Under the pieces are notes generated by a model, which saw nothing but the letters and a program-made list of their open reading frames with translations, searched no databases and was not told the origin of the DNA. A DNA stretch of 64,000 nt from Streptomyces sp. MMBL 11-1 (GTDB taxonomy: Bacteria > Actinomycetota > Actinomycetes > Streptomycetales > Streptomycetaceae), in NCBI RefSeq assembly GCF_028622875.1, contig NZ_CP117709.1:3723001-3787000 (forward strand), read 5' to 3'. Shown piece by piece: positions 37,772-46,726 of this stretch (position 1 is its first letter; the number at the start of each line of letters is the position of its first letter). The position numbers were made by a program, and so were the translations under genes.

Positions 37772-38752
37772 TCAGAACGCCAGCGAGCGGTCGACGGCGT
37801 CGAGCACCCGGTCCAGGCCGGGCAGATACTCGTCCTCCAGCCGGGCCGGCGGGTAGGGGACGTGGTAGCCGCCGACCCGCAGCACGGGGGCTTCGAGGTG
37901 GTAGAAGCAGCGCTCGGTGATCCGGGCGGCGATCTCCGCGCCGGAGCCGTAGAAGACGGGCGCCTCGTGGACGACCACGACCCGGCCGGTCTTCTCCGCC
38001 GACGTCTGGATGGCGTCGAAGTCGATCGGGGACATCGAGCGCAGGTCCAGGACCTCGATCGACTTGCCCTCCTCCTGGGCGGCGGCGGCCGCTTCCAGGC
38101 AGACCTTCACCATCGGCCCGTACGCGACCAGCGTGAGGTCGCTGCCCTCGCGGACGGTCACGGCCCTGTGCAGCGGTCCGGGGATGGACTCGGTGTCGAC
38201 CTCGCCCTTGTCCCAGTAACGCCGCTTGGGCTCGAAGAAGATGATCGGGTCGTCGCTCTGGACGGCCTGCTGCATCATCCAGTAGGCGTCGCTCGCGTTG
38301 GACGGCGAGACCACCTTCAACCCCGCGACGTGCGCGAAGAGCGCCTCGGGGGACTCGCTGTGGTGCTCGACCGCGCCGATGCCGCCGCCGTACGGGATGC
38401 GCACGACGACCGGCAGCTTGATCTTGCCGAGCGCGCGGGCGTGCATCTTGGCGAGCTGCGTGACGATCTGGTCGTACGCGGGGAAGACGAAGCCGTCGAA
38501 CTGGATCTCGACGATCGGGCGGTAGCCGCGCAGGGCCAGGCCGATCGCCGTGCCGACGATGCCGGACTCGGCGAGCGGGGTGTCGATCACCCGGTCCTCG
38601 CCGAAGTCCTTCTGGAGTCCGTCGGTGATGCGGAAGACGCCGCCGAGCTTGCCGACGTCCTCACCCATGATGAGGACCTTCGGGTCGTTGTCGAGGGCGA
38701 GGCGGAGCGACTCGTTGAGCGCTTTCGCGATGGACATCTTTTCCACGGCCAT
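37772..38752 (-). CDS. bkdB: E1 beta subunit of branched-chain 2-oxoacid dehydrogenase, set 1
   Basis: The 326-residue protein shows typical E1beta segments: LIMGEDVGKLGGVFRITDGLQ, DTPLAESGIVGTAIGLAL, RIPYGGGIGAVEHHSES, and LVAYGPMVKVCLEAA. It supplies part of the thiamine diphosphate site together with E1alpha. ATG 38752 lies two bases from the stop of the E1alpha gene, and the E2 gene follows after 11 bases. The length matches the family. Confidence 0.93.
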   Translation of the reverse strand: MAVEKMSIAKALNESLRLALDNDPKVLIMGEDVGKLGGVFRITDGLQKDFGEDRVIDTPLAESGIVGTAIGLALRGYRPIVEIQFDGFVFPAYDQIVTQLAKMHARALGKIKLPVVVRIPYGGGIGAVEHHSESPEALFAHVAGLKVVSPSNASDAYWMMQQAVQSDDPIIFFEPKRRYWDKGEVDTESIPGPLHRAVTVREGSDLTLVAYGPMVKVCLEAAAAAQEEGKSIEVLDLRSMSPIDFDAIQTSAEKTGRVVVVHEAPVFYGSGAEIAARITERCFYHLEAPVLRVGGYHVPYPPARLEDEYLPGLDRVLDAVDRSLAF

Positions 38753-38754
38753 GG

Positions 38755-39915
38755 CTACTTGCCCTCCTCGGCGGAATCGGCGAACGACGCCTGGTAGGCG
38801 GCGAACTGGGCCCGCTCCTCGTCCACGAGGGAGCTGCCGTCGGCGTAACCGTGCTCGAACAGGGCCATCGGTTCCGGGTCGGGCATCGCGCGCACCGCTT
38901 CCCGCACCCGCTTGCCGAGGGTCTCGCTCTCGGCCTCCAGCTCGGTGAAGAACGCCTCGTCGGCGTGGCCGGACTTCTCCAGGTACGTGCGCAGCCGCAG
39001 GATCGGGTCCTTGGCCTCCCACGCGGCCCGCTCGTCGTCCGCCCGGTACTTCGTCGGGTCGTCGGAGGTGGTGTGGGCGCCCATCCGGTACGTGAACGCC
39101 TCGACGAGGGTCGGGCCCTCGCCCCGGCGCGCGCGCTCCAGCGCGGAGCGGGTGACGGCCAGGCAGGCGAGGACGTCGTTGCCGTCGACCCGGACGCCGG
39201 GGAAGCCGTAGCCCTGGGCGCGCTGGTAGAGCGGCACGCGGGTCTGGCGCTCGGTGGGCTCGGAGATGGCCCACTGGTTGTTCTGGCAGAAGAAGACGAC
39301 CGGGGCGTTGTAGACCGCGGAGAAGGTGAACGACTCGGCGACGTCGCCCTGGCTGGAGGCGCCGTCACCGAAGTACGCGATCACGGCGGAGTCCGCGCCG
39401 TCCTTGGCGACGCCCATGGCGTAGCCGGTGGCGTGCAGCGTCTGCGAGCCGATGACGATCGTGTACAGGTGGAAGTTGTTGGTGCTCGGGTCCCAGCCGC
39501 CGTGGTTCACCCCGCGGAACATCCCGAGCAGGTTGGTCGGGTCGACGCCGCGGCACCAGGCGACCCCGTGCTCCCGGTAGGTCGGGAAGACGTAGTCGTC
39601 GTCGCGCAGGGCCCGGCCGCTGCCGATCTGGGCGGCCTCCTGACCGAGCAGCGAGGCCCACAGGCCCAGCTCGCCCTGGCGCTGGAGGGCGGTCGCCTCG
39701 GCGTCGAAGCGGCGGGTGAGGACCATGTCCCGGTACAGGCCGCGCAGCTCGTCGGCGCTCAGGTCGATGCTGTAGTCCGGGTGCTCGACGCGCTCGCCCT
39801 CGGGCGTCAGCAGCTGTACGAGCTGGGGATCGGAACTCTGCGGCTTCTTCGCGGCGCTGGTCCGCTTGCTGGCGCGTCGCGGTTTACGCGCGGCGGCAGT
39901 GCTCTCCACGGTCAC
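38755..39915 (-). CDS. bkdA: E1 alpha subunit of branched-chain 2-oxoacid dehydrogenase, set 1
   Basis: The 386-residue protein carries the thiamine-diphosphate motif GDGASSQGDVAESFTFSAVY with final NN, and the branched-chain type segments TYREHGVAWCRGVDP and RMGAHTTSDDPTKYR. The latter includes the conserved phosphorylation-loop region. The N-terminus is rich in Lys, Arg and Ala and looks disordered. GTG 39915 follows GGAGGAG at good distance. It is the first gene of the operon, behind a 347-base regulatory spacer. Confidence 0.93.
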   Translation of the reverse strand: MTVESTAAARKPRRASKRTSAAKKPQSSDPQLVQLLTPEGERVEHPDYSIDLSADELRGLYRDMVLTRRFDAEATALQRQGELGLWASLLGQEAAQIGSGRALRDDDYVFPTYREHGVAWCRGVDPTNLLGMFRGVNHGGWDPSTNNFHLYTIVIGSQTLHATGYAMGVAKDGADSAVIAYFGDGASSQGDVAESFTFSAVYNAPVVFFCQNNQWAISEPTERQTRVPLYQRAQGYGFPGVRVDGNDVLACLAVTRSALERARRGEGPTLVEAFTYRMGAHTTSDDPTKYRADDERAAWEAKDPILRLRTYLEKSGHADEAFFTELEAESETLGKRVREAVRAMPDPEPMALFEHGYADGSSLVDEERAQFAAYQASFADSAEEGK

Positions 39916-40262
39916 GTGCGTGCTCCTCCGTCGGTCCGGCCCCCGGGGTCTGCCGGAAACCAGTGCGGCTCGCCTGAACCCGCGGCCGTGCACGGGGTGG
40001 GTGCCGGTCGGCCGGGATCAAGCGTGACAGGTGCCCCGGCGAGCGCCCTGTCATAGGCACGTTACCCAGTGCGTCGCAGAACTGCGAAACCCTATCTGAC
40101 CTGCGATTTTGCTTGGATTTCCAAGTAAATCGAAAAAATCGCGAAGCTCTGCTGGTCAGGGCACTGGAAACAGCCTTGCAGGCCGCCGGAACAACGGCAC
40201 GTTATCCCGCGGATCAGCGCCAGGGAAGAGCAGAGCGGAGACGAGTATGTGAGACTGCGATC
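39916..40262. other. Divergent regulatory region between bkd set 1 and the response regulator
   Basis: No gene is seen in these 347 bases. Unlike the surrounding DNA, 40098-40145 is AT-rich and contains nested inverted repeats: GCGATTTT with AAAATCGC (40103-40110 and 40135-40142) outside, and CTTGGA-TT-TCCAAG (40112-40125) inside. It is a likely operator and promoter zone for one or both flanking units. Confidence 0.65.
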
Positions 40263-40922
40263 GTGCGCGAAGATGGAAAAATCACGGTATTTCTGCTCGA
40301 TGATCACGAGGTCGTCCGGCGTGGCGTCCATGAGTTGCTCTCCGTCGAGGCGGACATCGCGGTGGTCGGCGAGGCCGGTACGGCCGCGGACGCCCTGGCG
40401 CGGATCCCCGCGACGCGTCCCGACGTGGCGGTGCTCGACGTCCGGCTGCCGGACGGCAGCGGGGTGGAGGTGTGCCGGGAAATCCGTTCCCAGGACGAGA
40501 ACATCAAATGCCTGATGCTCACCTCGTACGCCGATGACGAGGCGCTTTTCGACGCGATCATGGCTGGCGCGTCGGGATATGTGCTGAAGGCGATCCGCGG
40601 CAATGAACTGCTGAATGCCGTACGGGACGTGGCGGCCGGAAAATCCCTGCTGGACCCGGCGGCGACCGCCCGGGTGCTGGAGCGGCTGCGCGACGGCGGC
40701 AGCGGGAAGGGCGAGGACAAGCTCGCCGGCCTCACGGAACAGGAACGCAGGATCCTGGACCTGATCGGCGAGGGCCTGACCAACCGGGTCATCGGGGAGC
40801 GCCTGCACCTCGCCGAGAAGACCATCAAGAACTACGTCTCCAGCCTGCTGTCCAAGCTGGGCATGGAGCGCCGCTCGCAGGCGGCCGCGTACGTCGCGCG
40901 GCTCCAGGCCGAGCGCCGCTGA
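40263..40922 (+). CDS. NarL/LuxR-type response regulator (DevR/DosR-like)
   Basis: The 219-residue regulator has a receiver domain with Asp 13-Asp 14, phosphoacceptor Asp 59 (VAVLDVRLPDGSG) and Lys 109 (GYVLKAI). A LuxR helix-turn-helix follows (LTEQERRILDLIGEGLTN, EKTIKNYVSSLLSKLGM). The overall sequence is close to DevR/DosR, the hypoxia regulator of actinobacteria. No histidine kinase is adjacent, so it is an orphan in this window. GTG 40263 is the best start; the next in-frame start would cut the receiver. Confidence 0.88.
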   Translation: MREDGKITVFLLDDHEVVRRGVHELLSVEADIAVVGEAGTAADALARIPATRPDVAVLDVRLPDGSGVEVCREIRSQDENIKCLMLTSYADDEALFDAIMAGASGYVLKAIRGNELLNAVRDVAAGKSLLDPAATARVLERLRDGGSGKGEDKLAGLTEQERRILDLIGEGLTNRVIGERLHLAEKTIKNYVSSLLSKLGMERRSQAAAYVARLQAERR

Positions 40923-41012
40923 GCCGCCGCGCGCCGCAGGGGACTTTGGTCCCGTGCCACCCGGGGCAGGCGACTCTTACGCGGCCCCTACGGCCGGGGG
41001 ACAGTGGAATCC

Positions 41013-41489
41013 ATGTCCTTCGACGAACTCCCCGCGACCGGGACGATCCGGCGGGCTCCGGCCGGCACGATCGAGCGGACCGGGCCCCTCGAGACCGGGC
41101 GGGCCGAGCCCATCGAACTGCTCCGCCGCGTCCCGTACGGCCGCCTCGCGACCAGCATGCGGGCCCTGCCGTTCCTGACGGTGGCCCGGCACGTCGTGTG
41201 CGACGGCCGCATCCTGCTGCGGATGCACGGCGGCTTCGGCCACCACGAGGCGTGCGACGGGAGCGTCGTCGCGTACGGCGCGGACAACTACAACGACGCG
41301 GCCCGCGCGGGCGGCGGCGGCGACCTGTGGTCCGTGCAGTTCACCGGCCCCGCCGAGATCGTGCACCCCTGCCCCGAGCAGGAGCGACTGTTCGGCGCCC
41401 CGCCCGTCTCCGTCAACGGGGAGCCCTTCGCCCCGGCCTATCTCCGGGTCGATCCGCACTTCGTCACCGAACACACGCTGAACTTCTGA
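41013..41489 (+). CDS. Pyridoxamine 5'-phosphate oxidase-like flavin-binding protein
   Basis: The product of about 158 residues has the PPOX split-barrel pattern (LLRRVPYGRLATSMRALPFLTVARHVVCDGRILLRMHGGFG, WSVQFTGPAEIVHP). It is close to the FMN/F420-binding proteins encoded beside DevR in actinobacteria, which supports a redox or hypoxia link. Substrate is unknown. ATG 41013 is used; ATG 41004 is three codons longer. Confidence 0.8.
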   Translation: MSFDELPATGTIRRAPAGTIERTGPLETGRAEPIELLRRVPYGRLATSMRALPFLTVARHVVCDGRILLRMHGGFGHHEACDGSVVAYGADNYNDAARAGGGGDLWSVQFTGPAEIVHPCPEQERLFGAPPVSVNGEPFAPAYLRVDPHFVTEHTLNF

Positions 41490-41542
41490 GGCGCCGCGGC
41501 ATGGCGGGCCCCTGACAGCCTGGGTCCTCCAGCGCACCCCAC

Positions 41543-41690
41543 CCCCGGGTACTTCAGCGCACCTTCGGGTCCCTCAGCGCGCCCTGGGTCCCTTCGCGCA
41601 TCCCCGGGTCCCTCAGCGCACCCCGGGTCCCTTCGCGCATCCCGGGTCCCTCAACGCGCCTTCGGGGCCCTTTAGCGCACCTCCGGGTGT
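41543..41690. repeat. GC-rich imperfect tandem repeats
   Basis: About seven copies of a 20-24-base unit such as GGGTCCCTCAGCGCACCCC fill the spacer. The units alternate TCAGCGCA and TTCGCGCA variants. No coding potential or clear secondary role is seen. Confidence 0.75.
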
Positions 41691-41739
41691 GACCGCAAGT
41701 CCGCCGAGCGGCCACGCAGAGTGATCTAACATCTGGTAA

Positions 41740-42819
41740 GTGCCGCGCTCATATGTCACTCGTCCACCTGTTCCCCCGGTCGGCGAGGTGCTGCGCCGTT
41801 ACCCGAACGTGGGCGAGCCGCTCGCCTGCGAGCCGATCACCAAGGGCTTGCTGAACCACGGATACCGCGTCTCCACCACGAGCGGCTCCTACTTCCTCAA
41901 GCACCACCTCGACAAGAGGCATCTCGACGACGCCAGCGGGGAACGCGCCGCGATCGTGCGCCAGCACCGCGCCACCCAGCGCCTGCAGTCGCTCGGCGTG
42001 CCCGTCGTCCCGCCCCTGACGGACACCCGGGGCGACACCGTCACGGTGATCGGTGAACGGTGCTACGCGCTGCACCCCTGGGTCGACGGCCTCCACCGGG
42101 TCGGCTCCCAGCTGACCCTCTCCCAGTCGCGTCGGCTCGGAGCGCTCCTGGGGACCGTGCACACCGGCCTGGAACAGGTGATGGCGCCGCGCGACGGACC
42201 GCACCCGGGGAGCCCGCCCGCCCGGCCGGGGCACCGCAGCCCGGAGGCCGCCGACACCTTCGCGCTGATCGACGACCTGCTGGAAGCCGCGCGCGGGCGG
42301 GACGGCCGGGACTCCCCCCGCGACGCCTTCGACGAGCTCGCCGTGCACCGGCTCGTGGAGCGCCGCGCCCTGCTCGAACAGCACGCCCACCGTCGCCCGC
42401 CCACCCCGGACGGGCCCGCCACCGGCTGGGTGCACGGGGACTTCCACCCGCTGAACCTGCTCTACCGGGGCGCCGACCCGGTCGCGATCGTGGACTGGGA
42501 CCGGCTGGGCGTGCAGCCACGCGCCGAGGAGGCGGTACGGGCGGCGGCGATCTTCTTCGTCCGCCCGGCCGGGGAGCTGGACCTCGCGAAGGTACGGGCG
42601 TACGCCCGCGCGTACCGGCGGGCCGCCGGGGCGGGGGCAGCGGAGCTGGCGGCCGCCGTGCACCGGGTGTGGTGGGAGCGGCTCAACGACTTCTGGATAC
42701 TCCGCTGGCGCTATCGCCTCGACGACCGCAGGGCCGACCCGCAGTTCCCCGCGGTGTCGGCCCTGGCGGTGTGGTGGACGCGGGAGTACGAGGCGGTGTG
42801 CGCGGCCTTCACGGAGTGA
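41740..42819 (+). CDS. Phosphotransferase family protein (APH/choline-kinase fold)
   Basis: The 359-residue protein has the kinase-like fold of aminoglycoside phosphotransferases: a lysine in SYFLKHHLDK, the catalytic WVHGDFHPLNLLY and the metal-binding VAIVDWDRLG. Length and context do not indicate resistance; related genes act on small alcohols or sugars. TAACAT (41727-41732) ends seven bases before GTG 41740, and there is no ribosome site, so translation may be leaderless. Confidence 0.82.
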   Translation: MPRSYVTRPPVPPVGEVLRRYPNVGEPLACEPITKGLLNHGYRVSTTSGSYFLKHHLDKRHLDDASGERAAIVRQHRATQRLQSLGVPVVPPLTDTRGDTVTVIGERCYALHPWVDGLHRVGSQLTLSQSRRLGALLGTVHTGLEQVMAPRDGPHPGSPPARPGHRSPEAADTFALIDDLLEAARGRDGRDSPRDAFDELAVHRLVERRALLEQHAHRRPPTPDGPATGWVHGDFHPLNLLYRGADPVAIVDWDRLGVQPRAEEAVRAAAIFFVRPAGELDLAKVRAYARAYRRAAGAGAAELAAAVHRVWWERLNDFWILRWRYRLDDRRADPQFPAVSALAVWWTREYEAVCAAFTE

Positions 42820-42896
42820 GGCGGTTGCCACCACCGCGTGAGCCCGGCGCGCGCCACGAGGGCGCACGCCGGGCTCAGGGTCGGTGCGGTGGTGCG

Positions 42897-44486
42897 CTAT
42901 CCCGCCGTAGCGCCGAGCACCGTCTCGCCGGGCGTGGTGCCCGTACCGCCGTCGTCGCCGGCCCCGCCGTCGTCACCGCCGGCGCCGCCCGGGGTGCCGG
43001 GGTCGGTGGCCGGGTCGGTGGGGCCACCGGTGGGCTCACCGCTGTTGCCCTCGTTGGTGTTGCCGTCCGAGGTGCCCGGGTCCGTGTCGGTCGGGTCCGG
43101 GGACGGGCTGAACGAAGGCTCGCTCGGGGTCGGGTCCGGGGTCCACGGCGGCGGGTTGGGCTGCGTCCGGCCGCCGGTGGAGGTGCCCGGATCCTCCGGC
43201 TCTTCGCTCTCCTCCTCCTCGGACGGCGTCTCCGAGGGCTTCTCCTTCTCGGACTGGCTGACCGAGGTGGACGGCTTGACCGGCTCCTTCTTCCCGCCGC
43301 CGTCCTGCGCGGCGTTGACGGCGAAGGCGACCCCCGCGCCGATCGCGACCAGCGCGAGCAGGACGAAGAGCCACATCTTGCCGCGCCCGCCGGAGCGCCG
43401 GCCGCCGCCGTCGTAGCCCCCGTCGTCCGGGTTGTACGGCGGCAGGATCGGGCCCTGCGAGGTGTCCCCGTGCATCGGGTGGCCCATCGCGCGGGTGGAG
43501 CCGGACATCCCGTGCGGCGGGGTCTGACCCCCCTCGTGCAGCGCGACCGGGCCGGTGTTCCACGTGCCCGTGTGGCCGCCCTGCACCTGGAGCATCTGCA
43601 GGCTGTACTGGACGAGCCCGCGCATCTCCTCGGCGCTCTGGAACCGGTCGTCCGGGTCCTTCGCCAGCGCGCGCATCGCCATCCCGTCCAGCTCCGGCGG
43701 CACCCCGTCCGAGACCTCGGACGGCGGCACCGGGATGTCCTGGACGTGCTGGTAGACCACCGAGAGCGGGGTCTCACCGGTGAACGGGGGCCGCAGCGCC
43801 AGCAGTTCGTAGAGCAGGCAGCCGGTGGCGTACAGGTCGGACCGGTGGTCGACGGCCTTGCCGAGCGCCTGCTCGGGGGAGAGGTACTGCGGGGTGCCCA
43901 TGACCATGCCGGTCTGGGTCATCGTCGACTGCGCGCCGTGCAGCGCGCGGGCGATGCCGAAGTCCATCACCTTGACCGCGCCGGAGTCCGTGATGATCAC
44001 GTTGGCGGGCTTGATGTCGCGGTGCACGATCCCGTGCTGGTGCGAGTACGCGAGGGCTTCGAGCACCCCCGAGACGATGATCAGCGCCTGCTCGGGCGGC
44101 GGGGCCTCCGCGGTCAGGAGCAGATCGCGGATGGTGCGGCCCTCGACCAGCTCCATCACGATGTAGGGGACGGTCTGGCCGCCCACGACGTCCTCGCCCG
44201 AGTCGTACACGGCGACGATCGCGTGGTGGTTGAGGCCCGCTACGGACTGTGCCTCGCGGGTGAAGCGCGCCTTGGAGACGGGGTCCTCGGCCAGGTCGGA
44301 ACGGAGCAGCTTCACCGCGACCGTACGGCCCAGCCGGACGTCCTCCGCCGCGTAGACCTCTGCCATGCCGCCCCGGCCGAGCCGGTAGGTCATCCGGTAA
44401 CGTCCGTCGCCGACCACGCCGCCGACACCCCAGGCGTCGGAGCCATCCGAAACTCCGCCGCCGTTTGCTTCGGAATCGGGTGCCAT
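42897..44486 (-). CDS. Transmembrane Ser/Thr protein kinase, PknB-type
   Basis: The 529-residue protein has a complete kinase domain: the glycine loop RLGRGGMAEVY, Lys in VAVKLL, HRDIKPANVI and MDFGIARAL, GTPQYLSPEQ in the activation loop. A linker leads to one transmembrane helix (WLFVLLALVAIGAGVAF near 370). The extracellular tail is Pro/Ser/Thr/Glu-rich with no PASTA domain visible. It is divergent from a second, related kinase, and the two may be duplicates with different sensors. ATG 44486 begins MAPDSEANGGG. Confidence 0.92.
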   Translation of the reverse strand: MAPDSEANGGGVSDGSDAWGVGGVVGDGRYRMTYRLGRGGMAEVYAAEDVRLGRTVAVKLLRSDLAEDPVSKARFTREAQSVAGLNHHAIVAVYDSGEDVVGGQTVPYIVMELVEGRTIRDLLLTAEAPPPEQALIIVSGVLEALAYSHQHGIVHRDIKPANVIITDSGAVKVMDFGIARALHGAQSTMTQTGMVMGTPQYLSPEQALGKAVDHRSDLYATGCLLYELLALRPPFTGETPLSVVYQHVQDIPVPPSEVSDGVPPELDGMAMRALAKDPDDRFQSAEEMRGLVQYSLQMLQVQGGHTGTWNTGPVALHEGGQTPPHGMSGSTRAMGHPMHGDTSQGPILPPYNPDDGGYDGGGRRSGGRGKMWLFVLLALVAIGAGVAFAVNAAQDGGGKKEPVKPSTSVSQSEKEKPSETPSEEEESEEPEDPGTSTGGRTQPNPPPWTPDPTPSEPSFSPSPDPTDTDPGTSDGNTNEGNSGEPTGGPTDPATDPGTPGGAGGDDGGAGDDGGTGTTPGETVLGATAG

Positions 44487-44823
44487 CAGTCCTCGCCGTC
44501 GTATCTGTCCGCGCGTCCGCGGGTTCTCACGGTGCTTTGCTGCATTGCAGCGTCACGCTACAGCCTCCGCCGGACACCACGGTTCCGCTGCGGCAGGATC
44601 ATCGGACCGCCCCGCGCGTCCTGCACAGGAATGTGATGCGTTTCCTGTAACGCTTCCGAGACGCTTCTTGTGCGTAGGGTCACGGAACGGGCACTCGGCT
44701 TGACGTGTCGGACCCCTGCGGCAGACTTGGCGCGTAATCGCGTTGTACGGAACCGCGTCGCACGCAATCACGTCAGACAGATACACCGCGTGCGACCGCG
44801 CGCCGCCGAGGGGGATGCAAGTC
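44487..44823. other. Divergent promoter region between two kinase genes
   Basis: This 337-base spacer has no gene. TTGACG at 44700-44705 with CAGACT at 44722-44727 (16-base spacer) is a good candidate for a sigma-70 promoter of the rightward kinase. No strong hairpins or repeats are seen. Confidence 0.55.
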
Positions 44824-46467
44824 ATGAGCCAGGACGGCGCACAGGGCCGCTACGCGGGCGGAGCGGTGGCGGGCGGCCGCTACCAGCTGCGCGACCTGCT
44901 CGGCGAGGGCGGGATGGCGTCCGTATACCTGGCCTACGACTCCGCTCTGGACCGCCAGGTCGCGATCAAGACCCTGCACACCGAGCTCGGGCGCGAGCAG
45001 TCCTTCCGCGAGCGCTTCCGGCGTGAGGCGCAGGCCGTCGCCAAGCTCCAGCACACCAACATCGTCTCCGTCTTCGACACCGGCGAGGACGAGCTCGGCG
45101 GTGCGCTGATGCCGTACATCGTCATGGAGTACGTCGAGGGGCAGCCGCTCGGCTCGGTGCTGGCCGCCGACATCCGCAGCCACGGCGCGATGCCGGCCGA
45201 CAAGGCCCTCAAGGTGACGGCGGACGTGCTCGCCGCGCTGGAGACCAGCCACGAGATGGGCCTGGTCCACCGGGACATCAAGCCCGGCAACGTGATGATG
45301 ACCAAGCGCGGCATCGTCAAGGTGATGGACTTCGGCATCGCCCGCGCCATGCAGTCCGGTGTCACCTCGATGACGCAGACCGGCATGGTCGTCGGCACCC
45401 CGCAGTACCTCTCCCCCGAGCAGGCCCTCGGCCGCGGCGTCGACGCCCGGTCCGACCTGTATTCGGTCGGCATCATGCTCTTCCAGCTGCTCACCGGCCG
45501 GATCCCGTTCGACGCCGACTCGCCGCTGGCCATCGCGTACGCGCATGTGCAGGAGGAGCCGGTCGCGCCGTCCAGCATCAACCGGTCGGTCACCCCGGCG
45601 ATGGACGCCCTCGTCGCCCGCGCGCTCAAGAAGAACCCGAACGAGCGCTTCCCCAGCGCCGCCGCGATGCGCGACGAGATCGCCCGCGTGCTGAACGCCA
45701 CCGGCGGCCAGACCGGCGCCCCGATGATCGTGGCCGGCGGCGGGCCCGCCAACAGCGGCTCCGGCGTCGGCTCGGCGGTGTTCCCCCCGGTCGACCAGGG
45801 CGCTCAGGCGCCCCAGGGCGTCCAGACGCCGTACCAGCCGCACCCGCAGCAGCAGCCCCACCAGCCGGGCCCGTACAGCCAGCCGACCCCGGCGCCCACG
45901 CCGAGCTACGGCTACCCGCAGGCGGCCCAGGCCCAGGGCTATCCGGCCCCCGGCCCGCCGGCCCACCAGACCCCGCCGCCGTACCCGGTCGGCGCACAGC
46001 ACTCGACGGCCGTGGGCACCACCGGCGGCGGCTCCAAGCGGAACATGCCGGTCGTCATCGGTTCGATCCTCGTCGCGCTGCTGGCCATCGGCGGCCTGAT
46101 CACCGCGATCGCCCTCCAGGGCGGCAAGGACGACGAGGCGGGCAAGGACGGCGACCCGGGCACCGGCGAGGTGGAGGGGTACCGCCCGCCGGAGCGCAAC
46201 CGGACGATGAAGGAGACGGAGTGCTCCGCCGCCTCCGAGGACTCCAACGACCCGGCGAAGGTCCGGGCGCCGAACTTCGTCTACAAGGACATCCTGTCCG
46301 CGAAGGCGTGCGCCGCCGCCGCGGGATGGACGATCAAGGAGATCGAGGAGAAGGGCAACACCTACGCCGAGGGCCAGGTCGTCGGCCAGTTCCCGTCCTC
46401 CGGCGCGGCTGTTTCCGAACGCGGCGCGCACTTCGAACTTCAGGTCTCCACCGGCAGGCCCTCCTGA
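44824..46467 (+). CDS. Transmembrane Ser/Thr protein kinase with one PASTA domain
   Basis: The 547-residue protein has the kinase motifs LLGEGGMASVYLAYD, VAIKTL, HRDIKPGNVM, MDFGIARAM and GTPQYLSPEQ. A Pro/Gln-rich linker, a transmembrane helix (VVIGSILVALLAIGGLITAIAL near 410) and a C-terminal PASTA domain (AKACAAAAGWTIKEIEEKGNTYAEG, VGQFPSSGAAV) follow. PASTA domains bind peptidoglycan fragments or lipid II, so it probably senses the cell wall. GAGGGGG precedes ATG 44824. Confidence 0.93.
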   Translation: MSQDGAQGRYAGGAVAGGRYQLRDLLGEGGMASVYLAYDSALDRQVAIKTLHTELGREQSFRERFRREAQAVAKLQHTNIVSVFDTGEDELGGALMPYIVMEYVEGQPLGSVLAADIRSHGAMPADKALKVTADVLAALETSHEMGLVHRDIKPGNVMMTKRGIVKVMDFGIARAMQSGVTSMTQTGMVVGTPQYLSPEQALGRGVDARSDLYSVGIMLFQLLTGRIPFDADSPLAIAYAHVQEEPVAPSSINRSVTPAMDALVARALKKNPNERFPSAAAMRDEIARVLNATGGQTGAPMIVAGGGPANSGSGVGSAVFPPVDQGAQAPQGVQTPYQPHPQQQPHQPGPYSQPTPAPTPSYGYPQAAQAQGYPAPGPPAHQTPPPYPVGAQHSTAVGTTGGGSKRNMPVVIGSILVALLAIGGLITAIALQGGKDDEAGKDGDPGTGEVEGYRPPERNRTMKETECSAASEDSNDPAKVRAPNFVYKDILSAKACAAAAGWTIKEIEEKGNTYAEGQVVGQFPSSGAAVSERGAHFELQVSTGRPS

Positions 46468-46726
46468 GCACGGACCACTCAGTACAGATCACCACAGATC
46501 GACACGGACCGGCACGGACCGGCATGGAGCACCCAGCCGTCGCGTGAGGACGAGCGGCCGGCACCGACCGTCATGGGTGACGGGGAGACGTCCGAACGTG
46601 ATCGTTGCGGGTCGTCGCGGATCGTTGCGGGTCCACAGATCTCCGTCCCGGACCGGTATCAGGGCCCGGTTTTCCGGATAACGCGTCCGGGATGCCGGAT
46701 GAGGGGGCCCGTGTGACGCTGATCTC

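Noticed and set aside
41543..41690. Possible CRISPR array
   Set aside because: The repeats are contiguous and imperfect, without unique spacers of constant length, and no cas genes are present.
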